Part shown: piece after piece, positions 52,027-63,345 of the stretch | Layout of the letters: every line of letters starts with the position of its first letter | How positions within the stretch are numbered: position 1 is the first letter of the stretch | Source: Xanthomonas fragariae | Lineage (GTDB): Bacteria > Pseudomonadota > Gammaproteobacteria > Xanthomonadales > Xanthomonadaceae | Assembly: GCF_017603965.1 (NCBI RefSeq) | Contig: NZ_CP071955.1 | Span: 2,914,001-2,978,000, forward strand | Reading direction: 5' to 3' | Length of the DNA: 64,000 nt | Translations under genes and position numbers: made by a program | The notes under the pieces: model-generated | Database searches by the model: none | Seen by the model: only the letters and a program-made list of their open reading frames with translations | What the model was told of the DNA's origin: nothing

Positions 52027-54699
52027 TCAGCCCTTGCGCGCCTTCAACCACGACTTGATCTGCGGCAGCGACGCCGCACGCAGCTTCACCCGCGTCTGGA
52101 TCGTGTTGATGGCGTTGTCTGCGGCCTGCCGCGAGGTGGGCGCGATGTACTGGTCGGCATAGGCCTTGATCTTGTCGGCAGTGGCAAGGTCTGCCGAATC
52201 CATGCCCAGGCCGGGGTAGTAGCGGGCACGCGAGGTGGAGTCCACCAGGGTGTCCACTTGCGTGCGATGCGCCACGGCGAAATCGAAGCTCAGCTCCGGG
52301 TGCTGGGAAGCGACCCGGTCGATCATGCTTGCGCCGGTGGTGGCGCCTGGCTCCGGTGTCAACGCCAGCTGCAGCGCGCGCTTGGCCAGCGCCTCATCCT
52401 TGGGCATGGAGAGGAAATCGTAATAGGTGTCGCGCACCATCGACGAGGTTTCCCGCTTGGCCAATGCCTGCAACGCGTCCCAGGTGGCGGCATCGGCATT
52501 GCGCGCGACCGCGCCAAGCACGCTATCGCGCAGTTCCGGCGACAGCGATGCGGGGTTGGCCCGGAAAGCGGCGAACCGCCGGCGTGCCTCGGCGATCACT
52601 ACGGCATCTCCCATGTCGCTGAGGCTGGCGATCAGGCGGGTACGCAACTGCTGGATCTGAGACGAATCGCCATCGCGGTTGTCCCAGCCCAGCGTTGCGA
52701 ATTCGGCCGATAGCCGCGGCACGGCATAGGCACGCCACGCCTCGCGCGCAACCGGGTCACGCTCGAAGCTGGCATCCACGCCATCGAAGATGCCGGCCAC
52801 CATGTCCCAGACATCGGGCGATGCGCCGACCGCCACCTGGGCGGTGAGGTTCAGCAGGTCGGCCTCTGACTGCACGCCCGCGCCGGCCAGAGCGTTGGTG
52901 TCGTTCAACACGCCCACCTGGTCCACCACCGGCAGCGCGCTAAAGCCGTCGGTCAGCGCCTTGAACTGCGCGGGCGCATACAACGTGCGGAAGTAGCCCT
53001 TTTGCCCGGCATTGACCAGCACCGGTTCATTGCAGCCCGGCACTTGCACCTGTGCAGTGCCGTCTACCAGCACGCGCACCTGCTTGCCATCGCCGCCGCG
53101 CAGGACAACCGGCACGTGCCAGCGCAACGGCTGCTTGTCGGGGCGGTCCAGGGTGAACTCGCCCTGCTCCAGCGTCACCGTGGTCTGGCCACCAAGGCAG
53201 CGGGTGCTCGCCTTGATCAACGGCACGCCCGGCTGCAGGGTGAAGTCGTGTGCCACCTCGGTGAATTGCTTGCCCGGGGCCACCGCGTCGATCTGCTGCC
53301 ACAACTGGTCGGTGACCGCGTTGCCGTACTGGTGCTGCTTGATATAGCTGCGCACGCCGGTGCGCCAGTGATCCGAGCCGACGTAGTCTTCCAGCATGGC
53401 AATCACCGCCTCGCCCTTTTTGTAGGTGATGGCGTCGAAGGCCTGGCTGGCCTGCTCCACGGTGGCCACGTGTTGCACCACCGGGTGGGTGGTCAGGTAC
53501 GCGTCGCGACGCATCGCCGCGCGGCTCTTCAGCGCGGGGCCGGTGTTGTCGATATCCCATTCCGGATGCAGCTTGTGCGTGGTGCGCGCCTCCATCCAAT
53601 TGGCGAAGCCTTCGTTGAGCCACAGGTCGTCCCACCACGCCATGGTCACCAGATTGCCGAACCATTGGTGGGCGATCTCGTGCGCGGCGACAGTGAACAC
53701 GCCTTGCTTGGTGTTGATGTTGGACACCGCCGGATCCAGCAACAACGAGTATTCGAACGTAAAGATCGCGCCCCAGTTTTCCATGGCGCTGAAGAACTGG
53801 CTGCGTCCGGGCGCGGCGATGTTGTCCAGCTTGGGCAACGGGTACGGGATGCCGAAGTAGTCGTTGTATTCGTGCAACACGTCACGACCGGATTTCAGTG
53901 CGAACTGCGCCTGGCCCACCTTGCCCTTCTGCGCGATGACGCCGATTTCGGTGCCGTTGTCGGCCTTGACGGTGGCGCGTTCGAAATCGCCCACGCTGAC
54001 GAACAGCAGATACGTGGACATCTTGGGCGAGGTCTGGAACGCAATGCGGGTGCGCCCGTTCGCGCCCGGTTTGGACGAGGCGATGGGCATGTTGCTTACT
54101 GCCATCTGCCCGGCCGGTGCATTGATGGCGAGGTCGAAAGTGGCCTTGAAGTTGGGCTCGTCCCACGAAGGCACGAAACGCCGCGCATCGGAATTTTCGA
54201 ACTGCGTGAACAGCGCGCGGCGCGGGCCTTGCGCGGTGGTGTAATCCAGCGCGAACAGGCCATTGGCCTGGGTGTTGATCGTGCCGCTATAGGCCAGCGT
54301 CACCACATACTTGCCCGGCGCCAACGGCGTACCGGTCGCAATGCTGGCGGTTTGCGCGTCCGCATCGGTGGTGACGGTGGCCGCCACCGGCTTGCGGCCT
54401 GCCGCGGCCAGCGTGGCCTTGCCGAAGGTCAGCTGCGCTGCCTGCAGCACGATGGCATCGGTGGGCGCCAGCACCTCGACATCGATGCTGACCTTGCCGT
54501 CGAAGGTCATCGTCTCGGCATGCGGGGTGATGTCGATGGCGTAATGGCTGGGCATGGCGGTGCGAGGCAGCTGCGTGGTGATGGTCGATGCGGTGGAAGC
54601 GGCCGCAGTGGCCGGTGTGGGTTCGGCAGCGTAGACGGAGCTAGCCAGGACGGTACCGGTCAGGACCAGGGCAATGGCGGTCACCAGGAGAAGACGCAT
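52027..54699 (-). CDS. Secreted M1-family zinc aminopeptidase
   Basis: An 890-residue periplasmic or exported peptidase with a signal peptide (MRLLLVTAIALVLTGTVLA...). The substrate-anchoring GAMEN motif appears as SAMENWGAI near residue 303. The zinc site HEIAHQWFGN is near residue 340, with the third ligand in WLNEGFANWMEARTTH. The tyrosine of the active site is in AITYKKGEAVI. C-terminal ERAP-like repeats follow. It removes N-terminal residues from peptides. It is preceded by about 600 bp... of purA-terminal sequence on the same strand, with its own start region; no operon is evident. Confidence 0.93.
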   Translation of the reverse strand: MRLLLVTAIALVLTGTVLASSVYAAEPTPATAAASTASTITTQLPRTAMPSHYAIDITPHAETMTFDGKVSIDVEVLAPTDAIVLQAAQLTFGKATLAAAGRKPVAATVTTDADAQTASIATGTPLAPGKYVVTLAYSGTINTQANGLFALDYTTAQGPRRALFTQFENSDARRFVPSWDEPNFKATFDLAINAPAGQMAVSNMPIASSKPGANGRTRIAFQTSPKMSTYLLFVSVGDFERATVKADNGTEIGVIAQKGKVGQAQFALKSGRDVLHEYNDYFGIPYPLPKLDNIAAPGRSQFFSAMENWGAIFTFEYSLLLDPAVSNINTKQGVFTVAAHEIAHQWFGNLVTMAWWDDLWLNEGFANWMEARTTHKLHPEWDIDNTGPALKSRAAMRRDAYLTTHPVVQHVATVEQASQAFDAITYKKGEAVIAMLEDYVGSDHWRTGVRSYIKQHQYGNAVTDQLWQQIDAVAPGKQFTEVAHDFTLQPGVPLIKASTRCLGGQTTVTLEQGEFTLDRPDKQPLRWHVPVVLRGGDGKQVRVLVDGTAQVQVPGCNEPVLVNAGQKGYFRTLYAPAQFKALTDGFSALPVVDQVGVLNDTNALAGAGVQSEADLLNLTAQVAVGASPDVWDMVAGIFDGVDASFERDPVAREAWRAYAVPRLSAEFATLGWDNRDGDSSQIQQLRTRLIASLSDMGDAVVIAEARRRFAAFRANPASLSPELRDSVLGAVARNADAATWDALQALAKRETSSMVRDTYYDFLSMPKDEALAKRALQLALTPEPGATTGASMIDRVASQHPELSFDFAVAHRTQVDTLVDSTSRARYYPGLGMDSADLATADKIKAYADQYIAPTSRQAADNAINTIQTRVKLRAASLPQIKSWLKARKG

Positions 54700-54816
54700 G
54701 AAAGTTCTCGTTCGCTGAAATGGAGGCGCGGGCTGCGCTATGCCGGCGATGATCCTCCCCTCGCGCTCGCTCGCGCACCGCCAAAGGTCATGCCAATGCT
54801 CAGCAATCCTCAAAAG

Positions 54817-54848
54817 AAAACGGCCCGGACAAGCCGGGCCGTTTTCGC
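54817..54848 (-). terminator. Terminator of purA (bidirectional in appearance)
   Basis: AAAACGGCCCGG-ACAAG-CCGGGCCGTTTT, 20 bp after the purA stop. The A/T ends give a short U-run in both directions. Confidence 0.85.
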
Positions 54849-54868
54849 GTTGCAACTGCGTCAGCCGA

Positions 54869-56681
<1,813 letters not shown>

Positions 56682-56817
56682 GGAGACAACCGTGACATGG
56701 CGCTGAGTGTGCATTGCTTTGCTAGGGAGTGCAGCGAATCAACAGACTGAAGGTGAGAGGCAGCCAGAACCGTATTTCTCAGCACACTCCCACCATCCCC
56801 GAGGTGAGAGGAGCCAA

Positions 56818-56851
56818 AACGAAGACGCCCGCACAGGGGGGCGTCTTCGTT
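56818..56851 (-). terminator. Rho-independent terminator of hflK-hflC
   Basis: AACGAAGACGCCC pairs with GGGCGTCTTCGTT; on the minus strand it is followed by TTTTGG. It lies about 80 bp beyond the hflC stop. Confidence 0.8.
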
Positions 56852-56930
56852 GCAGCAGGAGCAGGTGTCGTTGGACTGGCGAAGCGAAAGCGGAACTGAG
56901 GACCATCACGTCTGCCGCAGACGATTGCCT

Positions 56931-57794
56931 TTAACGATCGCTCTTGAGGTACTGCAAGAACGGGTCGTTCGTGTCCAGCACGATCACACCATTGCCATCG
57001 GCCATGGCGCCGCGATACGCCTCCAGACTGCGGTAAAACGTGTAGAACGACGGGTCTTTGGAACCGGCCTGACCGTAGATACGCGCAGCTTGGGCATCGC
57101 CTTCGCCGCGTAGCTTCTGCGCATCGCGCTCGGCGTCGGCCACGATCACGGTGGACTCGCGGTCGGCTTGCGCGCGGATAGTCAGCGCCTGCTCTTCGCC
57201 TTCGGCGCGCAGCTTGCTCGCTTCCTGCTTGCGCTGGGCGCGCATGCGTTCGTAGACGTCGGTGATCACCTGGCTGTCGGTCGGCAGGTCGATCTGCTTG
57301 ATGCGCAGGTCGGTGATCTGCATGCCCAAGCCCTTGATGGCGCCGTTGATGCCCTTGAGCTGGCTGGCGATCAATTCGCTGCGGTCGCCGGAGACCAGCT
57401 GCTGCAAGGTGCGCGAGTTGATCTGGTTACGCAGCGAGTCGGTAATGATCGGAGCCAGGCGCGAATTGGCGACCGACTCCTCACCACCGGTGGCGCGATA
57501 GAACGCACGCACATCGGAGATGTAACCAATGGCGAAGAAGTCCACGCTCACGTCTTTCTGCTCGGCGGTGAAGTAACGCGCCGGGGCGGTGTCCAGCACC
57601 TGGAAGCGGCGATCGAACACGCGCACCGATTCCACCACCGGAATCTTGAAGTGCAGGCCGGGCTTGAGGTCGGCACGCACCACACGGCCCAGGTTGAGCA
57701 CCATGGCGGTCTGGTCTTCGCGCACCACGAACACCGAGCCAATCAGGCACAGCAACACGGCGACGATCAGGCCGATAACTAGCGAATTCTTCAT
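56931..57794 (-). CDS. hflC: FtsH protease modulator HflC
   Basis: A 287-residue SPFH/band-7 protein with one N-terminal membrane helix (MKNSLVIGLIVAVLLCLIGS). The PHB core includes TAMVLNLGRVVRADLKPGLHF and FDRRFQVLDTAPARYFTAEQ, followed by a coiled-coil (MRAQRKQEASKLRAEGEEQA) and the end FLQYLKSDR. With HflK it forms a large cage around FtsH and restrains membrane proteolysis. The start codon shares one base with the hflK stop (TAATG), ensuring coupled translation. Confidence 0.95.
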   Translation of the reverse strand: MKNSLVIGLIVAVLLCLIGSVFVVREDQTAMVLNLGRVVRADLKPGLHFKIPVVESVRVFDRRFQVLDTAPARYFTAEQKDVSVDFFAIGYISDVRAFYRATGGEESVANSRLAPIITDSLRNQINSRTLQQLVSGDRSELIASQLKGINGAIKGLGMQITDLRIKQIDLPTDSQVITDVYERMRAQRKQEASKLRAEGEEQALTIRAQADRESTVIVADAERDAQKLRGEGDAQAARIYGQAGSKDPSFYTFYRSLEAYRGAMADGNGVIVLDTNDPFLQYLKSDR

Positions 57795-58942
57795 TATTCG
57801 GTTCCCTCGCGACCGGTCGGGCGCGCGCCGCGCTCCGGATTGCGGATGCTCTGGCTGCTGGCACTTTGCGGCGGATTCAACAACACATCCTGCGGCACCA
57901 TCGACGGCATGCCACCGTTGCCGGTCTTGGCGTTGGCGTTGGCGTTGGCGTTGGCGGACTTATTGGCGTCGGCCGGCAGCTGTACATAGATGACTTGGCG
58001 ACCATCGCTACCGATCACCTTGCGGTTCTCCGACAGCACCTTCTGCACGGTTTCCAGCCACAAGCGCTTACGCGTCACCTCGGGGGCGCCGGCGTACTGC
58101 TCCTGCAACAAGGTGAAGCGATCGGCGTCGCCCTCGGCTTTGGAAATCGCCGCCTGCTTGTAGCCTTCGGCACCGGTACGGGTGCGTGCACCCTGACCGC
58201 GCGCTTCGGGTACCACCTTGGCGGCGTAGGCCTGTGCTTCGTTGATCAGGCGCTCGCGCACCTGCTGGGCACCGTTGACCTCGTCGAAGGCCGGCTTCAC
58301 TTCTTCAGGCGGACGCGCGTCCGGCAGTGTCACCCCGGTGACGGCCAAGCCGGTGTTGTAGGCATCCAGCGCCGCCTGCAGACGGTCCTTGGAGGCGATC
58401 GCCAGAGGGCCGCGATTATTGAGCACGGTATTGAGATCGGAACGGCCGACCTGCTCGCGCACGGCACTTTGCGCGGCCTGCTCCAGCACCAGATCGGCAT
58501 TGCGCGAACCGAACAGGTACTTGCGCGGGTCGCTGATCTGGTACTGCACGTTGAGCGAGACGTTGACGATGTTCTCGTCGCGCGTCAGCACCGGCACCTG
58601 GTTGCTGAAGGTCTTGATCTCGGTCGCATTGACCTTGCGCACCGACTCGATCGGCCAGGGCAACTTGAAGTTGGGGCCGGGCTGCAGAATGCGCGAGAAC
58701 TGGCCGAAGCGCAGCACCACACCGCGCTGCTGCTCGCCGATGAGCTGGAAGCTGGAGAACGGCACCATCAGCACCGCCGCGACCAGAATCCAGCGCCCCA
58801 CGCCGCCATCGAACAGTTCTTTCAACGGGGCGGGCAGGTTGCCCCAACCACCACCGTTGCCACCACCGCGCGGGCCCCAGGACCTGCGACGGTTGGGATT
58901 CGGGCCGTCTCCGCCCTTGTTGCCGGGTGTGTTCCAGGCCAT
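57794..58942 (-). CDS. hflK: FtsH protease modulator HflK
   Basis: A 382-residue partner of HflC. The N-terminus is Gly/Asn/Arg-rich (MAWNTPGNKGGDGPNPNRRR...), followed by one membrane helix (WILVAAVLMVPFSSFQLI) and the PHB domain (QRGVVLRFGQFSRILQPGPNF, YQISDPRKYLFG). The C-terminal tail carries an Asn-Ala repeat (ANANANANA) encoded by five tandem GCGTTG units near 57925-57955, which may vary in number. The ATG at 58942 is chosen because it gives the MAWN start typical of HflK. Confidence 0.95.
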   Translation of the reverse strand: MAWNTPGNKGGDGPNPNRRRSWGPRGGGNGGGWGNLPAPLKELFDGGVGRWILVAAVLMVPFSSFQLIGEQQRGVVLRFGQFSRILQPGPNFKLPWPIESVRKVNATEIKTFSNQVPVLTRDENIVNVSLNVQYQISDPRKYLFGSRNADLVLEQAAQSAVREQVGRSDLNTVLNNRGPLAIASKDRLQAALDAYNTGLAVTGVTLPDARPPEEVKPAFDEVNGAQQVRERLINEAQAYAAKVVPEARGQGARTRTGAEGYKQAAISKAEGDADRFTLLQEQYAGAPEVTRKRLWLETVQKVLSENRKVIGSDGRQVIYVQLPADANKSANANANANAKTGNGGMPSMVPQDVLLNPPQSASSQSIRNPERGARPTGREGTE

Positions 58943-59676
58943 GCACGCTCCATGATCGAGGGGCTGTGCGGGCCAGTCCCGCAGTGCCGCCGTGTTGTTT
59001 GACTTGCTGATTCTACTAGATAGGGCAGACCAGTCGTTTTGAAAGGCCCGGTTCGCTGCATCCAGGTTTAGCCGGTGGGGCGAATGGGGCGGTTGGCTGA
59101 GTCTTGAGTGGGTTGAAAAAGGTAGCGGCGCGCTGGCGAGGTCAAGAAAGGACGCGCGCAAAGCTGCCTTCGACGTCGAAAGCCCGAAGCGCGCCGATCA
59201 GCTGCTGGAAGGCATGGTCGAACAGACCCGCCGCGCCGACGCTTACCTGCCACTCTCGCCCACCACCGGGTACGCCAAACACCGTTCTGGACCGAGTCGA
59301 CGGTGATCAATGGCGTGGTATCCAGACTGGCAGGCAGGTGCATCGCGCGTGCGAGCACTGGGGTGTGTATCCGGCCCGATCCTGTGGTGGGGCGGCCTCG
59401 ATGGTTGGCTGGCGCGTCAATGTTCATAGACCGACACGGATCAACCGACTACTGGCGCAAGACAGCGATGCGACCGAAAAAACAGTGACGAAACTTCCAA
59501 ACCTGCGGTGCGTACTGGATGCGACCGATGGCAAGCGCGGTGAAGCGCGGGCTGTTAGCTATGGCGCTAAGGCGCGTGTTGCCCTGGGCTCTGTACGACG
59601 GCGATGACGCTATGAGAAACCGCTCGCTCGAACAAAAAACTCTACCCTCGATCACAGCTACAGCTCGCCGAAGCGA
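58943..59676. other. Gene-poor stretch with an unrecognised coding relic
   Basis: About 730 bp between hflK and the response regulator. On the plus strand 59113-59270 a frame reads VEKGSGALARSRKDARKAAF and ADQLLEGMVEQTRRADAYLP, with the amphipathic, charged composition of a real protein. It has no start, stop or family that I recognise, so it is probably a remnant. Nothing else is supported. Confidence 0.4.
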
Positions 59677-60063
59677 TCATGCAGCCGGCGGTTCGTCTTT
59701 TTGGTTGAACACGCGCTCTATCACTTCCAGCAGTTCGTCTTCGGAGAACGGCTTGGTAATGTAGGCGCGGGCACCTTGCCGCATGCCCCACATGCGATCG
59801 GTGTCTTGGTCCTTGGTGGTGACCAGGATCACCGGAATGTGCTGGGTGGTCGGTTCGCGCTTGAGCATGCGCGTAGCCTGGAACCCGTTGAGGTTGGGCA
59901 TGACCACGTCCATCAACACCAGATCCGGCAGCGACGACTTGGCAGCTTCCACACCAGCGGCGCCATCGGCGGCCGTGATGGTTTCATGCCCCAGCTTCTC
60001 AACGATGCGCTGAATCCCCAACAGCTGCAACGGCGAGTCGTCGACGATCAAAATGCGTGCCAT
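59677..60063 (-). CDS. PilH-like response regulator
   Basis: A 128-residue single receiver domain. The acidic pocket is LIVDDS, the phosphorylation site Asp52 in DLVLMDVVMPNLNG, then LVTTKDQDTDRMWGMRQGA and KPFSEDELLEVI. The overall sequence and the RMWGMRQGA segment resemble PilH of the Pil-Chp twitching-motility system, which tunes type IV pilus retraction. No pilG or pilI/J neighbour is present here, so the symbol is not assigned. It has its own AT-poor promoter region, and the upstream stretch to 60319 holds no gene. Confidence 0.85.
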   Translation of the reverse strand: MARILIVDDSPLQLLGIQRIVEKLGHETITAADGAAGVEAAKSSLPDLVLMDVVMPNLNGFQATRMLKREPTTQHIPVILVTTKDQDTDRMWGMRQGARAYITKPFSEDELLEVIERVFNQKDEPPAA

Positions 60064-60319
60064 GTGTTTTCCCTAGTATGCGCGGCAAGTGTAGTGCGCC
60101 GGCCGCACCTTCGGTAGCTGGGGGCGGTGAAGCTGGGCGCACCCCGCTGCTAGTGCGAGGTGAAAGTTAGACGCGCGTTGTCTTTCACCTCCTTGATACG
60201 GAAACGGTGACGCGGTGTTGGTTGGAGCAAAATGCATTTAACAACGTCACAGATCGCCGCTAGCGCATGCATCGCTTGGCTGCCTACCCTCACACCTCTC
60301 CTCCAGTGAGAGGGGCTTA

Positions 60320-60454
60320 AGAGCAGCCAACACAACGACTGCGCTCACCGCCAGGTGGGCGCGGCCGGTGCTCGGAATCGGCATGTACCACGCCTGCACT
60401 CCGGTTCCTCCGCACCGACCTGACGACTGCTCGCTACGCTTTGTTAGCAGCTCT
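60320..60454 (-). repeat. Dispersed inverted repeat family, copy D
   Basis: Opposite orientation to copies A-C and somewhat diverged: AGAGCAGCCAACACAACG at the left, CTTTGTTAGCAGCTCT at the right. The core CGACTGCGCTCACCGCCAGG and GGTGCTCGGAATCGGCATGT is the inverse of that in the others. It ends 10 bp from the cbpA stop. Confidence 0.82.
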
Positions 60455-60463
60455 AAAGCTAGC

Positions 60464-61354
60464 TCAAACCGTCTCGCCAAACGCCTTTGCCAGGTTGCGA
60501 TATGCCTTCTTTTGCGCATCGTCTGTCGGCGCCGGGGCCAGGATCTCCAGCTCCACGATCTGGTCGCCCGGGGTGGTGCCCGGCAGGCCGCGACCGCGTA
60601 GGCGCAGCTTACGGCCGGCATCCGAGCCGGCCGGCACTTTCAACTCCACCGAGCCACCCAGGGTCGGCACGCTGATGGTGGTGCCCAGCGCGGCCTGCCA
60701 GGGCATGACCTGCAGGGTGTAGAGAATGTTACGCCCGTCCACCTCGAACTTCGGGTGCGCGGCGTATTCGATCTCCAGCAGCAGGTTGCCGCCGCCGTTG
60801 CCCTGCCCGCTCAGGCGAATCACCTGGCCGGGCTGGACGCCCTTAGGCACGCGCACGTCCAACTGTTTACCGTTGATGGTGATGCGCACGCTGTCGCCCG
60901 CGTGCACCGCTTCCAGCGGTACCGCCAGCTTGGCGCGGGTGTCGCCGCGCGCCTGCGGGCCTGGCCCTGAGCCAGAACCAGCACCGCGCGACCGGCCACC
61001 GCGCTGGCCGGCGAACAGGCTCTCGAAGAAATCGCTGAAGCCGCCGCCGGCACCGCCGTTGCCGAACACTTCCTCGTAGTCGAAGCCCTGCCCGCCGTGG
61101 TAATTGGGCGGAGCCTGGAACTCGTCGCCCGGCCGGAAGCCTTGCGCCTTCAACTGGTCGTAGGCCTTGCGCTTCTGCGGGTCGCGCAGTGCTTCGTAGG
61201 CTTCGTTGATCGCCTTGAATTTGTCTTCCGCGCCCGCCTCCTTGCTGACGTCGGGGTGGTACTTGCGCGCGAGTCGGCGGTAAGCGGTCTTGATCTCCGC
61301 ATCGCCTGCGCTCGGCTCCACGCCGAGCGTTGCGTAGTAATCCTTGAATTCCAT
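60464..61354 (-). CDS. cbpA: Curved-DNA-binding protein CbpA (DnaJ co-chaperone)
   Basis: A 296-residue DnaJ-like protein: J-domain at residues ~5-70 (DYYATLGVEPSAGDAEIKTA, RKYHPDVSKE with the HPD motif). A Gly/Phe-rich linker (GNGGAGGGFSDFFESLF) comes next, then two C-terminal substrate domains (AVPLEAVHAGDSVRITINGK, LGTTISVPTLGGSVELKVPA, RGRGLPGTTPGDQIVELEI). No zinc-finger is present, which separates it from DnaJ. It stimulates Hsp70 and binds curved DNA. It is flanked on both sides by inverted copies of the dispersed repeat. Confidence 0.92.
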   Translation of the reverse strand: MEFKDYYATLGVEPSAGDAEIKTAYRRLARKYHPDVSKEAGAEDKFKAINEAYEALRDPQKRKAYDQLKAQGFRPGDEFQAPPNYHGGQGFDYEEVFGNGGAGGGFSDFFESLFAGQRGGRSRGAGSGSGPGPQARGDTRAKLAVPLEAVHAGDSVRITINGKQLDVRVPKGVQPGQVIRLSGQGNGGGNLLLEIEYAAHPKFEVDGRNILYTLQVMPWQAALGTTISVPTLGGSVELKVPAGSDAGRKLRLRGRGLPGTTPGDQIVELEILAPAPTDDAQKKAYRNLAKAFGETV

Positions 61355-61405
61355 CTAATCACCTCTGGAAAAAAAACGGCTCGCAGCCGAGGCCACGAGC
61401 CAGTT

Positions 61406-61543
61406 CGAACGCCTAGCAACACGTCGTGGACAGCTCTCAGGTGGCGCGGAGGCCCAGAACCGCACTGTACGAGGCGTACCTGCCGATTCCGAACACCAAC
61501 CGTGACCAACTGGCGGTCACCCAACACGTTTGTTAGCCGATCT
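61406..61543 (+). repeat. Dispersed inverted repeat family, diverged copy E
   Basis: The most diverged copy: ACGCCTAGCAACACGTCG at the left and CACGTTTGTTAGCCGATCT at the right. The core CACTGTACGAGGCGTACCTG and CCGATTCCGAACACCAACC is recognisable. It lies 51 bp upstream of the cbpA start and in the opposite orientation to copy D. Positions 61544-61774 after it hold no gene. Confidence 0.7.
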
Positions 61544-61774
61544 ATTCGCAGCCGGGCGGGCGACCGCGCCTATTCTACGGCGCAGCCGCCGCCGGGGAAC
61601 GAAGCCGATGACTTCGCTCCAGGTCCATTGCCTTGCAGCGGCGGCAGCAACTAGCGGGCAGGTGCCAGCCGGATGCTACCGATCGCGGAAAACCGACATG
61701 TACGCAAAGCATCAGGTCGGTACCGGGCACCGACCGCGCACCTAACGCTTGCACGGCCAGTGTGTCCGCTGCGC

Positions 61775-62251
61775 TTACTGCACAGTGCTGGCGCTGGTGT
61801 CCTGACCGTTGCCGACCTGGATACGACGCGGGGTAGCCGCCGGGCGCTTGGGAATGCGGATTTCCAGCACGCCATTGTTTCCGGCAGCGGTAATGCCATC
61901 GGCGTCGGCGCTGTCGGGCAGCGCGAAGCGACGGTGGAAGCTGCCGTAACGGCGCTCGATGCGCGAGAAGCGCTCGGTCTCGGTGCTGGACTCGCTCTTG
62001 CGCTCGCCCTTGATCGACAGGATGCCCTTGTCCATCTGCACCTCGATCTGGCTCGGGTCGATGCCCGGCAGATCGGCATACAACACGAAGTGGTTGGCTT
62101 CCTCCTTGATGTCCACGCGCGGCACCCACTGCGCGGTCACCACTGCCGATTCATCGGTGTCGCCGTTCTGCTCGAAGAAGCGGTCGAACACATGCTTGAT
62201 CTCGTTTTGCAGGGCCTGGGTGGGCCACTGGGGATAACGAACGATGTTCAT
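61775..62251 (-). CDS. Small heat-shock protein, Hsp20/alpha-crystallin family
   Basis: A 158-residue Hsp20. Alpha-crystallin domain at residues ~45-135: WVPRVDIKEEANHFVLYADL, PGIDPSQIEVQMDKGILSIK and the closing GVLEIRIPKR (the IxI-type edge lies in this region). The start at 62251 (MNIVRYPQW) is typical of xanthomonad HspA. It is an ATP-independent holdase. It lies in the same direction as cbpA with a repeat copy between them; both are heat-stress chaperones. Confidence 0.92.
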   Translation of the reverse strand: MNIVRYPQWPTQALQNEIKHVFDRFFEQNGDTDESAVVTAQWVPRVDIKEEANHFVLYADLPGIDPSQIEVQMDKGILSIKGERKSESSTETERFSRIERRYGSFHRRFALPDSADADGITAAGNNGVLEIRIPKRPAATPRRIQVGNGQDTSASTVQ

Positions 62252-62457
62252 TGCGAACCTCCAAAAGGTTGGGTGACGGGCCGGCCGCCGCAGCATGCAC
62301 CGTTGCGCCGGCCATGCGCGTCAAATAGGCCTGGCGCTGCAGATTTCAAGCGCTTTGACGCGCGTTTCCCATCCCTCTTTCTAGAATTCGTTCAGCTACA
62401 GGGGCCACCCATGACTATCCATATGTTGGTGACCGCATTTCCGAAATTTCCAAAGTC

Positions 62458-62904
62458 GTGCTCAAGCGCATGCGCGAAGGCATCGAAGCAGTCGATCCCC
62501 ACACCTTGTTCGCGGGCCGCAAGGTGCTGCTGTCCACGGTGCCGGGTGCCTTCACCCCGACCTGCTCGGCCAAGCACCTGCCGGGCTATGTGGAGCACTT
62601 CGAAGACGTTCGCAAACGTGGCATCGACGTGTTGTGTACCGCCGTCAACGACCCGTTTGTGATGCAGGCCCGGGGCCGCAGCCAGCTAGTGCCCGATGGC
62701 CTGCACCTGCTACCCGACGGCAATGCCGAACTGGCCCGTGCGCTGGGCCTGGACATCGACGCCAGCAGCTCGGGCATGGGCCTGCGCTCGCGCCGCTACG
62801 CACTGTATGCCGACGACGCCGTGGTCAAGGCCTTATTTGTCGAAGAGCCCGGCGAATTCAAGGTGTCTGCCGCCGATTACGTGCTGGAGCACCTGCCCGA
62901 TTGA
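62458..62904 (+). CDS. Peroxiredoxin (Prx5/redoxin type), N-terminus frameshifted
   Basis: The frame carries the catalytic PGAFTPTCSAKHLPGYVEHF (peroxidatic Cys), VLCTAVNDPFVMQARG and ADYVLEHLPD, a complete Prx5-like core. The natural start is at 62411 (MTIHM) in another frame. After CAT a small insertion or deletion (CATATGTTGG where CATGTTGG-like is expected) throws off GDRISEISKVVLKRM, which reappears in the present frame. Translation could begin at GTG 62458, but without a good ribosome-binding site and lacking ~16 residues. It is therefore probably poorly expressed or inactive. Confidence 0.75.
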   Translation: MLKRMREGIEAVDPHTLFAGRKVLLSTVPGAFTPTCSAKHLPGYVEHFEDVRKRGIDVLCTAVNDPFVMQARGRSQLVPDGLHLLPDGNAELARALGLDIDASSSGMGLRSRRYALYADDAVVKALFVEEPGEFKVSAADYVLEHLPD

Positions 62905-62946
62905 TGCATTGATTCCCCCGTCCACTCAGAAGGAAAACGGCCAGCC

Positions 62947-63345
62947 ATGTCTGATCAGCCAGCCAGCAAAACCCCTGCCGGTATCACCGATACCGCCACC
63001 CTGCGCGCCCGCGCACGCCAGAGGATCGAAGACGGCGCCATCACCGAGAGCTACCACGCCGATCGCGAGGCGGTGATCGCCCTGCTCAACACCGCATTGG
63101 CTACCGAATACGTGTGCACGCTGCGCTATTACCGCCACTATTTCATGGCCAAGGGCATGCTTGCCGATGCGGTCAAGGGCGAGTTTCTGGAGCATGCGCA
63201 GCAGGAGCAGGCACACGCACACAAGCTGGCCGAACGCATCGTGCAACTGGGCGGCGAGCCGGACCTCAATCCGGACACCCTGACCAAGCGCTCGCACGCC
63301 GAATACAAGGAAGGCACCGATCTGCGCGACATGGTGCGCGAGAAC

